DNA of 64,000 bases from contig JBBELK010000386.1 in the NCBI GenBank assembly GCA_037783545.1, positions 1,550,001-1,614,000 of the forward strand. Direction: 5' to 3'. The notes beneath the pieces were generated by a model. That model had not been told where the DNA came from and ran no database searches. It saw only the letters and a program-made list of their open reading frames with translations. The DNA comes from Henricia sp. BOLD:AAB3569. Its lineage: Eukaryota > Echinodermata > Asteroidea > Spinulosida > Echinasteridae. This document shows positions 1 to 11,771 of this stretch, one piece after another. The position numbers and the translations under genes are program-made. Within the stretch, counting starts at the first letter, position 1. Each line of letters starts with the position of its first letter.

Positions 1-989
1 GTAGCGCATGCGTACTGCCGACTTGACACCAAAAAAACACCTCGGCTTCAACGCGGAAGTGCGCGAAACGGACTAATGTGAAATTCGTTTACACATTAAG
101 TTAGGGATATAGACTGCCGAAGTGAACACGTCATCTTTTGTTAGTTTTCTTGGCAATTGGCTCTAAACTAAACAAATCACTCAACCTTGTCCCTGTGCCT
201 TTGCAATGGTACTTTTTTTTGACGGCCAATTAGTACAATGGCAACGCACGTCACACTTCGGCTGTCTATTGTAGGCACGCATTCCGCTTGAATGATTTTG
301 TGTATGATTAGACAATCTGCATGACAACTCAACTTACATGCACCAATATCCCCAACGTATTGTGAGTACGGTGCATCAAGAGTGGTTTAGGGGATACAAT
401 TGAACTACATGTATATCATTTTGCTTTCATGTGTTTGGTGTTTCTTCACTAAAGATGGTGGGAAATATTATGCAATGAAAGATATTAATTGTAAAAGGGA
501 TATATATTAACTGGGAAAAAATGTGATGTGATTTTTGCTATTGCAACAAGACCCATTGTATCATTTGTATTTTGCAGTGACCAAAATCTTGGAATTAAAG
601 GTATTTCAGAAATATGTTACAGTACCAATTAGACTAGCGTGTAACATATTTTGCCTTACGGTTGGCACCCCAAATTCTTCATTTTCAAATGGAGGTGCAG
701 TTTAGTCATATATTACGCTGTTGTTGCTACGTGGTTATTCACACCTGCTCCGTGCACCAGGAAGCAAACGACTAGTCTGGTCAAATGGATACTAAGTGTG
801 CATGTGAAAGGAAGTACGTCAGTACACCAGACGCTATCGATGCGAAACACGCAAATATTACATGTAGCCTACTCACTGTCGAATGATGTTATCTAGCCCG
901 ATGTTATCTTTTTAGAAAAGAAATAATTAAAGGTATATTTGAGAAAAACAATTCTCGGTACATGTTTTTGTTTTTATAGAGGCAGTTTA
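1..989. other. AT-rich flank, no gene seen
   Basis: No convincing exon or known element is visible. A short inverted repeat pairs about 111-124 with 253-268 (AGACTGCCGAAGTG against CACTTCGGCTGTCT), which may be a decayed foldback. The open frames here are short and lack domain signatures. Confidence 0.4.
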
Positions 990-1603
990 TTAGGTGATCG
1001 GGCCAACAGCCCGATCACCTATTACTCTCGTACGATTTCTTTGTCTTTTTTTTTTTTTTTTTTTTTTTTTCTTTTTCTTTTTCTTTTTCCACTCAAACGT
1101 TTCCAGAGCTTTTCTTCAAAACGGTTCAAGCTATCAACTTGAAACTTTGTAGGAACATCAACCCCAATGTGAAGGTGTGCATACAAGGGTGACGTCATTG
1201 TGACGTCATTGGGTATCAAATTACAACCCAAAAATTACTAAAATATGCATGTTTTAAAATGCTTCCGTCTGGAAAACCACGTGACCCATGATTTTCGTAT
1301 TTAGCAGGCTTATAGATAAGATCATGGCCTACGATTTTCTTCGTGTGGGCATTTTCATCTGACCCTTCCTTCTGGGGTCAATCTGAGGTCAAAGTTCAAC
1401 GAAAACGAAAATCGCAATTTTTGCACTTATTGAGCAACAATGCCCATCAAACCAAGCTGAATCTTTAAGTAACTAAGTACAGGCATAGGTCCTATGGCAG
1501 ACTTTCACCAGCGTGTATAATATTATGATGGCATCAAGCGTGACGTCATCGTGACGTCATCAAGTATCAAATTACACCCCCCAAAAAAACAAAATATGCA
1601 TAT
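990..1603 (+). mobile_element. Helentron-type HINE, outer copy, 5' part
   Basis: It begins with TTAGGTGATCGGG, whose inverted match CCCGATCACCT follows 8 bases later and forms a 5' hairpin. Then come ACTCTCGTACGATTTCTTTG and a long T tract. The body carries paired TGACGTCA motifs. The copy stops at 1603 inside GCATAT and resumes at 31329. The two parts joined make about 2267 bp and match the copy 45285-45350 plus 52465-54662 (about 2264 bp), including private variants. The ends (asymmetric inverted repeat, 3' hairpin, CTAG) fit known Helitron2/Helentron architecture. No protein is encoded. Confidence 0.85.
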
Positions 1604-1658
1604 TTAGGTGATCGGAACTCATTCCGATCACCTATTACTATTGTACGATTTCTTTTTT
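1604..1658 (+). mobile_element. HINE middle copy, 5' terminal module
   Basis: This is a second TTAGGTGATCGG terminus, with spacer AACTCATT and then ATTACTATTGTACGATTTC. It sits in the outer copy exactly between GCATAT and TTTAAAATGC. The T tract of this copy is broken at 1658 by the next insertion, and the rest of the element lies at 28747-31328. Confidence 0.82.
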
Positions 1659-1721
1659 TTAGGTGATCGGAACTCATTCCGATCACCTATTACTATTGTA
1701 CGATTTCTTTGTCTTTTTTTT

Positions 1722-1754
<33 letters not shown>

Positions 1755-4700
1755 TTTTTCCACTCAAACGTTTCCAGAGCTTTTCTTCAAAACGGTTCAA
1801 GCTATCAACTTGAAACTTTGTGGGAACATCAACCCCAATGTGAAGGTGTGCATACAAGTGTGACGTCATTGTGACGTCATTGGGTATCAAATTACAACGC
1901 AAAAATGACTAAAATATGCATGTTTTAAAATGCTTCCGTCTGGAAAACCACGTGACCCATGATTTTGGTATTTAGCAGGCTTATAGATAAGATCATGGCG
2001 TACAATTTTCTTCGTGTGGGCATTTTCATCTGACCCTTCCTTCTGGGGTCAATCTGAGGTCAAAGTTCAACGAAAACGAAAATCTCAATTTTTGCACTTA
2101 TTGAGCAACAATGCCCATCAAACCAAGCTGAATCTTTAAGTAACTAAGTACAGGCATAGGTCCTATGGCAGACTTTCACCAGCGTGTTTAATATTATGAT
2201 GGCATCAAGCGTGACGTCATCGTGACGTCATCAAGTATCAAATTACACCCCAAAAAAACCCCAAAAATGCATATTTTAAAATGCTTCCGTCTTGAAAACC
2301 AAGTGACCCAGGATCTTCGTATTTGGCAGGTTTATAGCTGACATTCTGTGCTACAATTTTCTTTGTGTGGGCATTTTCATCTGACCCTTCCTTCTGGGGT
2401 CAATTGGAGGTCAAAGTTCAACGAAACTGAGAATCTCAGTTTTTACACTTACCAGCAACAATGCCATCAAACCAAGCTGAATCGTTAGTAAATTAGATTC
2501 AGACATAGGCCCTACGGCAGACTTTCACCAGAATGTATAGTATCATGATGGCATCAAGTGTGACGTAATCATGACGTCATCAGGTGTCAAATTACAACAA
2601 TTCAAAGGTTATTATTTCCAAAATTCATATCTCAAGAACCGTAATAGATACTTGAACAATTCTTTCACAACATGATAAGTCTAAATGAACTGAACAAATC
2701 ATACAATGTCATGACCCCTGTGTGACGCCTACTTCCGGTCCAAACCGGAAGTTGTTCGAAAATGTGCATTTTTTAAGCGTTTTGAATGCAAATAGATTCA
2801 AAGTGGTAGTGAATTTGACCATATTTCTACGGAACGAAATGTTTCCACACATGTGGACTTTTTGACTATACCATTGGTGACATCATCACATGGACGGTAG
2901 TTACGTAATGTGGTGTCAAAATACGCAAATTTGGAGCTGAATTGTTTAAAAATGCTGTATCTTGAGAACTACAGCAGATATTTGCATGATTCTTTTGCCA
3001 CATTTATGAACTTGATGTTTATCAAATTGTTGAACAATTTGTGCACAACATTGTGACGTCATGATATCGTCACAGGTGTCAAATTACAAAAATTAAATGG
3101 TTATTATTTCAAAAATTCATATCTCAAGAATCGTAATAGATACTTGAACAATTCTTTCACAGCATGATAGGTCGCAATGAACTGAACAAATCATACAATG
3201 GCATGACCCCTGTGTGACCCAAACCTCCGGTCCAAACCGGAAGAGGTTCGAAAATGTACACTTTTTTAGCACTTTGAATGCAAATAGAGCCAAAGTGGTA
3301 GGGAATTTGACCATAGTTCTACGGAACGAAATGTTCCCTCACATGTGGACTTTATGACTACATATATACCACTGATGACGTCATCACGTGCACGGTGGTT
3401 ACGTAATGTGGAGAAATTATTTGTTGGGTACCCTTGATAATTAAGCTAACGCAGTCGTTTGAGGGCGCTATGCCAAGCCTCCACTAATCTGACGATTTGC
3501 GCCCATATATAGTGCTCGACTTCTAATAATAGAACTTGCATCAAGGCGGCCTGTCTCGGGTCAGAGGTCATAATGTCTGGGCCACACGGCCAATGATATA
3601 CACGTACATGCGCGAGTAGTGAATAAGTCAGACAGACGAGACATAATAAGCAGGGCTTGATTTATAACTTATTGAGCAGCAATGTCCATCAAACCAAGAT
3701 GAATCTTTACGAAACTAAGTACAGGCATAGGTCCTATGGCAGACTTTCACCAGGATGTATAATATCGTGATGGCATCACGTGTGACGTAATCGTGACGTC
3801 ATCAGGTATCAAATTACACCTCCAAAATAACCAAAATATGCATGTTTTAAAATGCTTCCTTCTCGGAAACCACGTGACCCATGATCTTCGTATTTGGCAG
3901 GCTTATAGATGACATTCTGGGCTACGATTTTCTTTGCGTGTGCGTTTTCATATGACCCTTCCTTCTGGGGTCAATTGGAGTTCAAAGTTCAACGAAAACG
4001 AAAATCTAATTTTTGTGCACCTACATGTATTGAGCAGAAATGTCCATCAAACCAAGCTTAATCTTGAATACAAATTAAGTACAGGCGTATATCCTATGGC
4101 AGACTTTCATCAGTATGTATAATATTATGATGACATCAAGCGTGACGTCACTGTGACGTCATCAGGTATCAAATTACACCCCCAAAATAACCAAAATATG
4201 CATGTTGTAAAATGCTTCCATCTCAAAAACCACCTGACCCAGGATCTTCGTATTTGTGGCAGGCTTTTTATAGATGAAAATCTGTGCTACGATTTTCTTT
4301 GTGTGTGCGTTTCCATCTGACCCTTCCTTCTGGAGCCAATTGGAGGTCAAAGTTATAAAGTAAAGTAATAAAGACGTAAATCTCAATTTTTGCACCGTTC
4401 AGCAACTATGCTCATGAAACCAAGTTGGATCTTTAAAGATAGTATACATGATTGGTAAACTGTTAATGTTACAAATAGTTTTATTTCTCTGTGTGATTCA
4501 AGATATGCATAATTAAAACCAACCTGACCAAAAACCAGCTCAAAACAGTCAAAATAGGGTTTGCAGTCAGTTCGCCCCAAAACCACTTCGCCCTGAACCA
4601 CGGCCTGTGCACGAAGTGGTTTTAGGGCAAAGTAACATTTGGGTGATGTTTGGACAAAGTGATTTGGGGTAAAATGGCACTTGGGCGAAATGGTTTTGCG

Positions 4701-5640
4701 GTGAATTGAATTTTTGTCTCATGAGACGAAAACTAATTGTTTTACTCATTTCTCAAAGACTAGCACTTTAGACAAAACCATTTCAGGGGAAGTTTTCTAT
4801 GGTCATCATGTTTATATTGTATTAAGCGTAAATCTGTGAACATTTCGGATTTTTGAGATACCAATCGTGTATACTGCCTTTAAGAAACCAGATATAGGCA
4901 TAAGCCCTTTGGCAGAATTTCAGCAGCATGTATAATATCATAATGCCTCAAGTGTGGCATAATTGTGACGTCATCAAGTATCAAATTACAGCCCAAAAAT
5001 GACGAAAATAAGCATATTTTAAAACATTTCCGTTTCGAAAACCAAGTGACTCATGGTCTTTATATTTGGCACACACATTGATCAGATTCAGACTTACAAT
5101 TTTCTTTTGGTGAGCATTTTTATTTTACCCTTCCTTCTGCGGGTCAATTCAAGGTCAGAGTTCAGCGAAAACAACAATTTCAGTTTTGCACTTACTAGGC
5201 AACTTACTGCCGATCCCTACTGGATCGTCATAAAATAAGATCAATGTGAAACTTGGTAAGAACAACATCAACCTTCATCTCTAGGTGTGCACACAAGTGT
5301 GACGTCATGTGTAAAATAAAAAAAAAATCAAAGTTTACCATTTCAAAAATTCATATCTCAAGAACCATAATTGATACATGCACATTTCTTTCACAACATA
5401 ATAGTTCTTAATGAATTAAACAAATCATACAATGACATGGCTCTTGTGTGACCATTCTTAGCATTTTATAAGACCTAAAGATCATAGCAGAATAGTTGGA
5501 ATTTTCCAGTCTGGAAACTGGACTATAGGATTCTTGAGACATGACAATGTTCAACGATTCAAAACAATGCACACTACCAGTTTTAAAGACTGCAACTGAT
5601 TGGCCGTTGCAAGGTATTCCAAACAATCATAACAGCTCTT
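1659..5640 (+). repeat. Degenerate HINE internal units
   Basis: This is a head-to-tail series of 400-500 bp units with recurring blocks: AAAATGCTTCCGTCT, TTCTGGGGTCAAT, CATCAAACCAAGCTGAATC, and GTGACGTCATCAGGTATCAA. Up to about 3660 it parallels the full copy at 45412-48100. From 3661 on, diverged units repeat and decay towards 5640. One unit is split by the TTAA-flanked MITE at 4437-4879. A palindrome at 2731-2752 reads ACTTCCGGT, CCAA, ACCGGAAGT. Confidence 0.8.
4437..4879. mobile_element. TTAA-flanked MITE (family 1), intact copy
   Basis: It has terminal inverted repeats of about 20 bp: AGATAGTATACATGATTGGT on the left, against ACCAATCGTGTATACTGCCT on the right. TTAA flanks it at 4433-4436 and 4880-4883, inside a HINE unit. 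TTAA duplication is the hallmark of piggyBac-type transposition. It is 443 bp and non-coding. The copy at 35638-38335 has the same ends but is broken by later insertions. Confidence 0.8.
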
Positions 5641-6009
5641 TTATAAACTGGAGTCATAAAAAATGAGGTTTCTTAGTTTATTTCATTAAACAAGTTTGGT
5701 GTCATGATGTAACATGGGTCCTATTTGACAAAAGTTAAACACATTCTTAAGTGGATTTAGGAACAATAAACCTAATTTGTCCTATCTTTAACAACATGAG
5801 TTAAGAATGTTTATTTAGGAATGTTTCTAAGTTGGCTCTATGAATTAGAACCCATGTGTTATAATAACAAAAATACAAAATAAAATTGATTTAATAAATA
5901 TTTGAACAATTTCACAGCATGTCTTTAATTTAAGAAGCTATATGCTTGGTCCCACTAATCTCTACTTCCCGTCGAAGACGAAGTTATTTTTCGGTGTATT
6001 TAATGGAAG
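5641..6009. other. AT-rich, no gene seen
   Basis: AT-rich sequence beyond the last recognisable HINE unit. No domain, splice pattern or repeat was recognised. Confidence 0.35.
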
Positions 6010-6011
6010 TA

Positions 6012-6188
6012 CAGTGAAACCTGCTATTGAGACCACCTTGATAAACAGGCCACCTACATATAGTGGCCACCCACCTTTGGTCCCAAATGCCATGTGTATA
6101 ATGCTTAAGCAACCTCTATAAAAAGGCCACCTCTTTATAGTTGCCACTTTTTTTACGGTCCCGAGGGTGGCCACTATAAGTTTCACTG
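6012..6188. mobile_element. Tc1/mariner-type (pogo-like) MITE
   Basis: The ends are CAGTGAAACCT and AGTTTCACTG, flanked by TA at 6010-6011 and 6189-6190. The 177-bp interior holds the inverted motif GTGGCCAC several times and has no coding capacity. A TA target duplication with CAGTGAAACC-type termini is typical of non-autonomous pogo/mariner elements. Confidence 0.75.
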
Positions 6189-7828
6189 TAGAGCCATTTC
6201 ATTTGTGATTACAGTTCTGTTGGACAATAGATGATCTTAATCCAATCATATTTTAACAAATACATGTATGCTTATTTAATATTCACAGATAAGATTAATT
6301 GCAATGACAATCAATAGTCGAGTAGTACGTGAACACAACGTCTAGTATGGTGCCTAACCACAAGTGAAATGAAATAACCAAATAACCTAGGACGAGCTCT
6401 TTAAAAAAGCATTGACATTTCGAGGTTCACTGCTGTTGGATCCTACAAATTACTAAGTACTACGTATTTAGGCTATTTCACAATAAGTGTACACTTTCAG
6501 TCTCACTGGCAAATGGGGGTCAAATTTCAAAATTGTCCAACTCAGAAAAACTCTGTTGATCTAAAAACTTCAGGATGTATACTAAAAATTCCTAAAATAT
6601 CAGAGCGTGGCATTATGGTTAACATGTCTATTTTTTCCAATGAAATCATGATTTGTAATTGGTTGTCTGGAGAGGAAATTTTGTTAAACACAGAATATCA
6701 CAATATAATGAGCAGACGAAATGTTGAAATGGTAATGCCATGCAATGTCCTGTTAGAAGGAATGGTACTGTTAATTTTACAAACATAACATAAAATATTT
6801 CAATCATGGTTGACATGTTATATTACAATTAACTGCTGTCCTGGAGAGGACAAATGTTTAACGGATTTTCCACAACCCTGAATATGATCTTGATAATATT
6901 TACTCAAATCTCTCCCACGATCAAATTGTCATATTTACTCCATCAAATGTGTCCTGTAGATGATACAAACATACTTGTGAGTACATATTTCCAAACTATT
7001 CCATTGTCATGAATACCTTGTCCTGGAGGGGACATTACCATATTTTATTTAACAGGAAATCCACTTTATTTTGAAATGTTCATAAAATTAACGTTTTTCG
7101 ACCGAATTACACCAACCCAAGTTTCACAATATTGTTGAACACTATATATCCATGATTGATCACCAAATTCACCACAATAATGCATCATCAACAAATGATT
7201 CCACTTAAATTAATGGTGTTAAAAGTGCATGTAAATAGAGAAATTCAAAACGAATAACTCGTAGAATTATGTAAAAATAGTTTTGTAGCTTGTCCTTCAT
7301 ATTACCCATCATATAAAATCACTCATAACATGTATTTGCACTGATAAAGTTATCTAGGATGGGTTATACTGTAATTTACTCAAATGACCACTTATTGTGA
7401 AATAGCCCATTTACAAGTAATAAACAATCAAAAAGATACGGAAATTAATTGCAAAGAGCTTTTCTTAATTTCTCGCATGAGTTTTGTGTGTTTTTCCCCA
7501 CCTATTACATAGCATTAAATAATACAGCAATGCACAATTGGCTTTGTCTTGACTTGACATAAATGATAAGCACTTATATCTTACTAAAAATTGAAAAGTA
7601 TGAACTGCCTAATTACGTTACAGGTATTATAAATAAATATACCGATAGTCAACAAAAACGCATCACCGGTATCTTGGCAATTTGTGATGTATAATGCATT
7701 CCACTGTATTCATTAAGTCTAGGTACAATAGTCGGAGTATTCAGACTGGTAAATTTCACGCTTCAATGTGTTTGCATTTCTTATTTTTTTCACACGTTCT
7801 ATTTTCCAATCTTAAGGGTGATGCGTTT
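6189..7828. other. AT-rich stretch, no gene seen
   Basis: A 91-codon frame at 6513-6788 has no recognisable domain. The phrase CTGGAGAGGA recurs loosely at about 6667, 6840 and 7020, suggesting a very old degenerate repeat. Nothing else was recognised. Confidence 0.35.
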
Positions 7829-8552
7829 TCATGACTGTCAGTACAGATCTTGGGCCAATTTCATAAAACATGTTATGCTTAATCAAAATGTTTGATTAAG
7901 CGTAGCACGAAAATTTGCTCAAGCGACGGCATTAGCATGCGATTTGGCTTGATAAATAAGGGCTTTAAGCAAAAAACGACTGCTTAATTCTTTTATGAAA
8001 TGCCATCGGCCGCTTAATCAAAAATCGAGTGCTAACATGTTTTATGAAATTGGCTCCTGGGCATAAGTGGAATGAAGCCTTGGAACTGAATAAAAAAGTT
8101 ATTTTACATATTGTTTATATTTTAACATAGAAAGTATTAAAAATCTTGTTTTGTTAGTCGACTGCAATTTTGTTACGTATATTGCCCATTAAACCCAAAG
8201 AAATCCGCCTCTCTCTCACACACAGACACCGAAACAAAACTGGAATTACCAGTTTCTTTACGATGTGAGTGGGACTGGGAGGGGTAACCAATTGTTTTCA
8301 TTGACTGTCAGTACAGAACTGGGCGTAAATGGAGTGAAACCTTTGGAGTTAATAAAATAGATATTGTTTATATTTTAACATGGAAAGTATAAAAAGCTTG
8401 TTTTGTTAGTTGATTGCAATTTTGTACGTATATTGCCCATTGAACCAAAGAAATCCGCCTCTCACACACACCCGCACACCGAAACAAAACCGGATTTAAC
8501 AGTCTCTTTACGATATGAGTGGGACTGAGAAGGGTAACCAATTGTTTTCAAG
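7829..8552 (+). repeat. Direct duplication split by a MITE
   Basis: Two copies of about 235 bp lie side by side. The first runs 7829-8305 (interrupted) and the second about 8306-8552. Both carry GACTGTCAGTACAGA, TTGTTTATATTTTAACAT, AAATCCGCCTCTC and GGGTAACCAATTGTTTTCA. The second copy reads straight through CAGAACTGGGCGTAA, where the first copy is opened by the MITE at 7850-8062. Confidence 0.75.
7850..8062. mobile_element. MITE with about 22-bp inverted termini
   Basis: Left end GGGCCAATTTCATAAAACAT and right end ATGTTTTATGAAATTGGCTC are inverted copies. Internal TTAATCAAAA and TTTGATTAAG segments also pair. The adjacent duplicate at about 8306-8552 gives the empty site, so this is an insertion. 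The target duplication is short and blurred (about TGGG). Confidence 0.7.
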
Positions 8553-8599
8553 ACAATCAAATTACATCTTTGTATATTTAAGCAATAATAAAAAAAGAC

Positions 8600-8715
8600 T
8601 TGCTCAAGGGCCACAAGTGTCATCATTGGCTGTGGGCTGTGGCCAGGATTTAAACCTACATTCCAGCTCTATGGCACAGGAATTTGAGTTTGATGCAACA
8701 CACCATTATGCCATA
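8600..8715 (-). repeat. Possible tRNA-derived SINE relic
   Basis: On the minus strand an A-box-like TGGCATAATGG is followed by a B-box-like GGTTTAAATCC at tRNA-like spacing. No stable cloverleaf is evident. It could be chance. Confidence 0.3.
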
Positions 8716-8820
8716 GCGTGCACATTGTATATCACTTACATAATTCAAAGCACTAAACATTAAAATACACCATAATGTTCACAATTGAGGTGCCCTTGCA
8801 TACACTGTCATCCATGAATA

Positions 8821-11185
8821 ATCCTCAAGATAATTACCAGCCAATATAACAACCTGGAGATGAAATGGCATGAGCTCAGATGAATGACATAGTCCATGGC
8901 AGCTACTGAAGACAATCGTCAGCCAATACAGCCTGGAGATGAAATGGCATCAGCTCAGATGAATGGCATAGTCCATGGCACGTACTGAAGACCATCCCCA
9001 GCCAATACAAGCTGGAGATGAAATGGCATCAGCTCAGATGAATGGCATAGTCCATGGCACGTACTGAAGACCATCCCCAGCCAATACAAGCTGGAGATGA
9101 AATGGCATGAGCTCAGATGAATGGCATAGTCCATGGCACGTACTGAAGACCATCCCCAGCCAATACAAGCCGGAGATGAAATGGCATGGGCTCAGATGAA
9201 TGGCATAGTCCATGGCACGTACTGAAGACCATCCCCAGCCAATACAAGCTGGAGATGAAATGGCATCAGCTCAGATGAATGGCATAGTCCATGGCACGTA
9301 CTGAAGACCATCCCCAGCCAATACAAGCTGGAGATGAAATGGCATGAGCTCAGATGAATGGCATAGTCCATGGCACGTACTGAAGACCATCCCCAGCCAA
9401 TACAAGCTGGAGATGAAGTGGCATGAGCTCAAATGAATGGTATAGTCCATGGCAGGTACTTAAGACCATCCCCAGCCAATACAAGCTGGAGATGAAATGG
9501 CATGAGCTCAGATGAATGGCATAGTCCATGGCAGGTACTGAAGACCATCCCCAGCTAATACAAGCTGCAGATGAAATGGCATGAGCTCAGATGAATGGCA
9601 TAGTCCATGGCAGGTACTGAAGACAATCCCCAGCCAATACAAGCTGGAGATGAAATGGCATGAGCTCAGATGAATTACATAGTCCATGGCAGCTACTGAA
9701 GACAATCGTCAGCCAATACAGCCTGGAGATGAAATGGCATGAGCTCAGATGAATGGCATAGTCCATGGCACGTACTGAAGACCATCCCCAGCCAACACAA
9801 GCTGGAGATGAAATGGCATGAGCTCAGATGAATGGCATAGTCCATGGCACGTACTGAAGACCATCCCCAGCCAATACAAGCTGGAGATGAAATGGCATGA
9901 GTTCAAATGAATGGCATAGTCCATGGCAGGTACTGAAGACAATACCCAGCCAATACAAGCTGGAGATGAAATGGCATAAGCTCAGATGAATGGCATAGTC
10001 CATGGCAGGTACTGAAGACCATCCCCAGCCAATACAAGCTGGAGATGAAATGGCATAAGCTCAGATGAACGGCATAGTCCATGGCACGTACTGAAGACCA
10101 TCCCCAGCCAATACAAGCTGGAGATGAAATGGCATGAGCTCAGATGAATTACATAGTCCATGGCAGCTACTGAAGACAATCGTCAGCCAATACAGCCTGG
10201 AGATGAAATGGCATGAGCTCAGATGAATGGCATAGTCCATGGCACGTACTGAAGACCATCCCCAGCCAATACAAGCTGGAGATGAAATGGCATGAGCTCA
10301 GATGAATGGCATAGTCCATGGCACGTACTGAAGACCATCCCCAGTCAATACAAGCTGGAGATGAAATGGCATGAGTTCAAATGAATGGCATAGTCCATGG
10401 CAGGTACTGAAGACAATACCCAGCCAATACAAGCTGGAGATGAAATGGCATAAGCTCAGATGAATGGCATAGTCCATGGCAGGTACTGAAGATGATCCCC
10501 AGCCAATACAAGCTGGAGATGAAATGGCATGAGCTCAGATGAATGGCATACAAGCTGAAGATGAAATGGCATGAGCTCAGATGAATGGCATAGTCCATGG
10601 CAGGTACTGAAGACAATCCCCAGCCAATACAAGCTGGAGATGAAATGGCATGAGCTCAGATGAATGGCATAGTCCATGGCAGGTACTGAAGACCATCCCT
10701 AGCTAATTCAAGCTGGAGATGAAATGGCATGAACTCAGATGAATGGCATAGTCCATGGCAGGTACTGAAGACCATCCCCAGCCAATACAAGCTGGAGATG
10801 AAATGGCATAAGCTCAGATGAATGGCATAGTCCATGGCAGGTACTGAAGACAATCCCCAGCCAATACAAGCTGGATATGAAATGACATGAGCTCAGATGA
10901 ATGCCATAGTCCATGCCAATACTGAAGACAATCCTGAGCCAATACAAGCTGGAGTTGAAACGACGTGAGCTCGGTTGAATGATGTAGTCCATGGCAGGTA
11001 CTGAAGACAATCCCCAGTCAATAAAACCTGGTGATGTCAAATGTCATGAGCCCAGATGAATGGCGTAATCCATGGCAGGTAGTAAAGACAATCCCCAGCC
11101 AATATAAGCTGGAGATGAAATGGCATGAGCTCACTTGATTGATGCAGTTATGACAGCTACAGTTCAAGACAATTCCCAGTTCAAT
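8821..11185. repeat. 79-bp satellite, about 30 units, with higher-order repeat
   Basis: The unit contains CAGCCAATACAAGCTGGAG, ATGAAATGGCATGAGCTCAG and ATAGTCCATGGCAGGTACTG. The register is exact: the variant GACAATCGTC occurs at 8911, 9701 and 10175, that is 10 and 6 units apart. Blocks 9701-10174 and 10175-10648 share the same ordered set of variants, giving a 474-bp higher-order repeat. Units at both edges are more diverged. Minus-strand open frames of 65 codons recur only because three units make 237 bp; they are not genes. The array lies downstream of the Rep/helicase stop codon. Confidence 0.92.
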
Positions 11186-11771
11186 TCATTTTAAGGTCAT
11201 TTGTTTGATGTCCGTGTTGATGGGCTGGAGGGGCGGGGTTTTCTGGGACAGTTTTGGTGTTTTGGTTGTTCCTCAGTAGAAGCAGGAATATGGTTATCTT
11301 GATTGCGTTTTTGAGCTAGTAAATAAAAACAAAATCATACATGTATAACTGTAAAATCAACTAAATATAAAATATAAATGTCAGTTATATCGGATACAGA
11401 CTGTGGACCTGTTGCACATTCTAAATATTATTAAGCTCTTCATTATTTTAACCCCTCTGGTGAATAACTTCCAAACATGTCGTTGTTGGTGTGATGTCAT
11501 TACTTTTTAAGTCATTAATTTGTAAAACTGACAAAGCTTCAAGATCAATGATGTGTTGAACAAAATATTTTGTTTTGAAAATCATGCATTTCTCATCTTG
11601 GGTGTCTTCTTCACTAGTATCTCTTCTTGACTATCTCTTTTATTTAAAGTTTTTCAAATATTTAAAAGAAATTATTGCTTCAACTTTGATATTTGTTGCT
11701 GCATCTTGCACTGCACGAAATCCTGACATACATTTAGTTAATGTGACAGCTATGTAAAAACGTATAGATGA
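11186..11771 (-). promoter_or_regulatory. Probable 3' UTR of the Rep/helicase gene
   Basis: Non-coding sequence between the stop codon at 11772 and the 79-bp satellite. On the minus strand an AATAAA polyadenylation signal lies at 11644-11639, about 130 bases after the stop. Whether it is used is inference. Confidence 0.4.

Noticed and set aside
9508..11040. Repeated minus-strand frames of 65-101 codons reading CHGLCHSSELMPFHLQLVLA
   Set aside because: They are by-products of the 79-bp satellite, since three units make 237 bp without stops. No start context, splice sites or conservation beyond the repeat.
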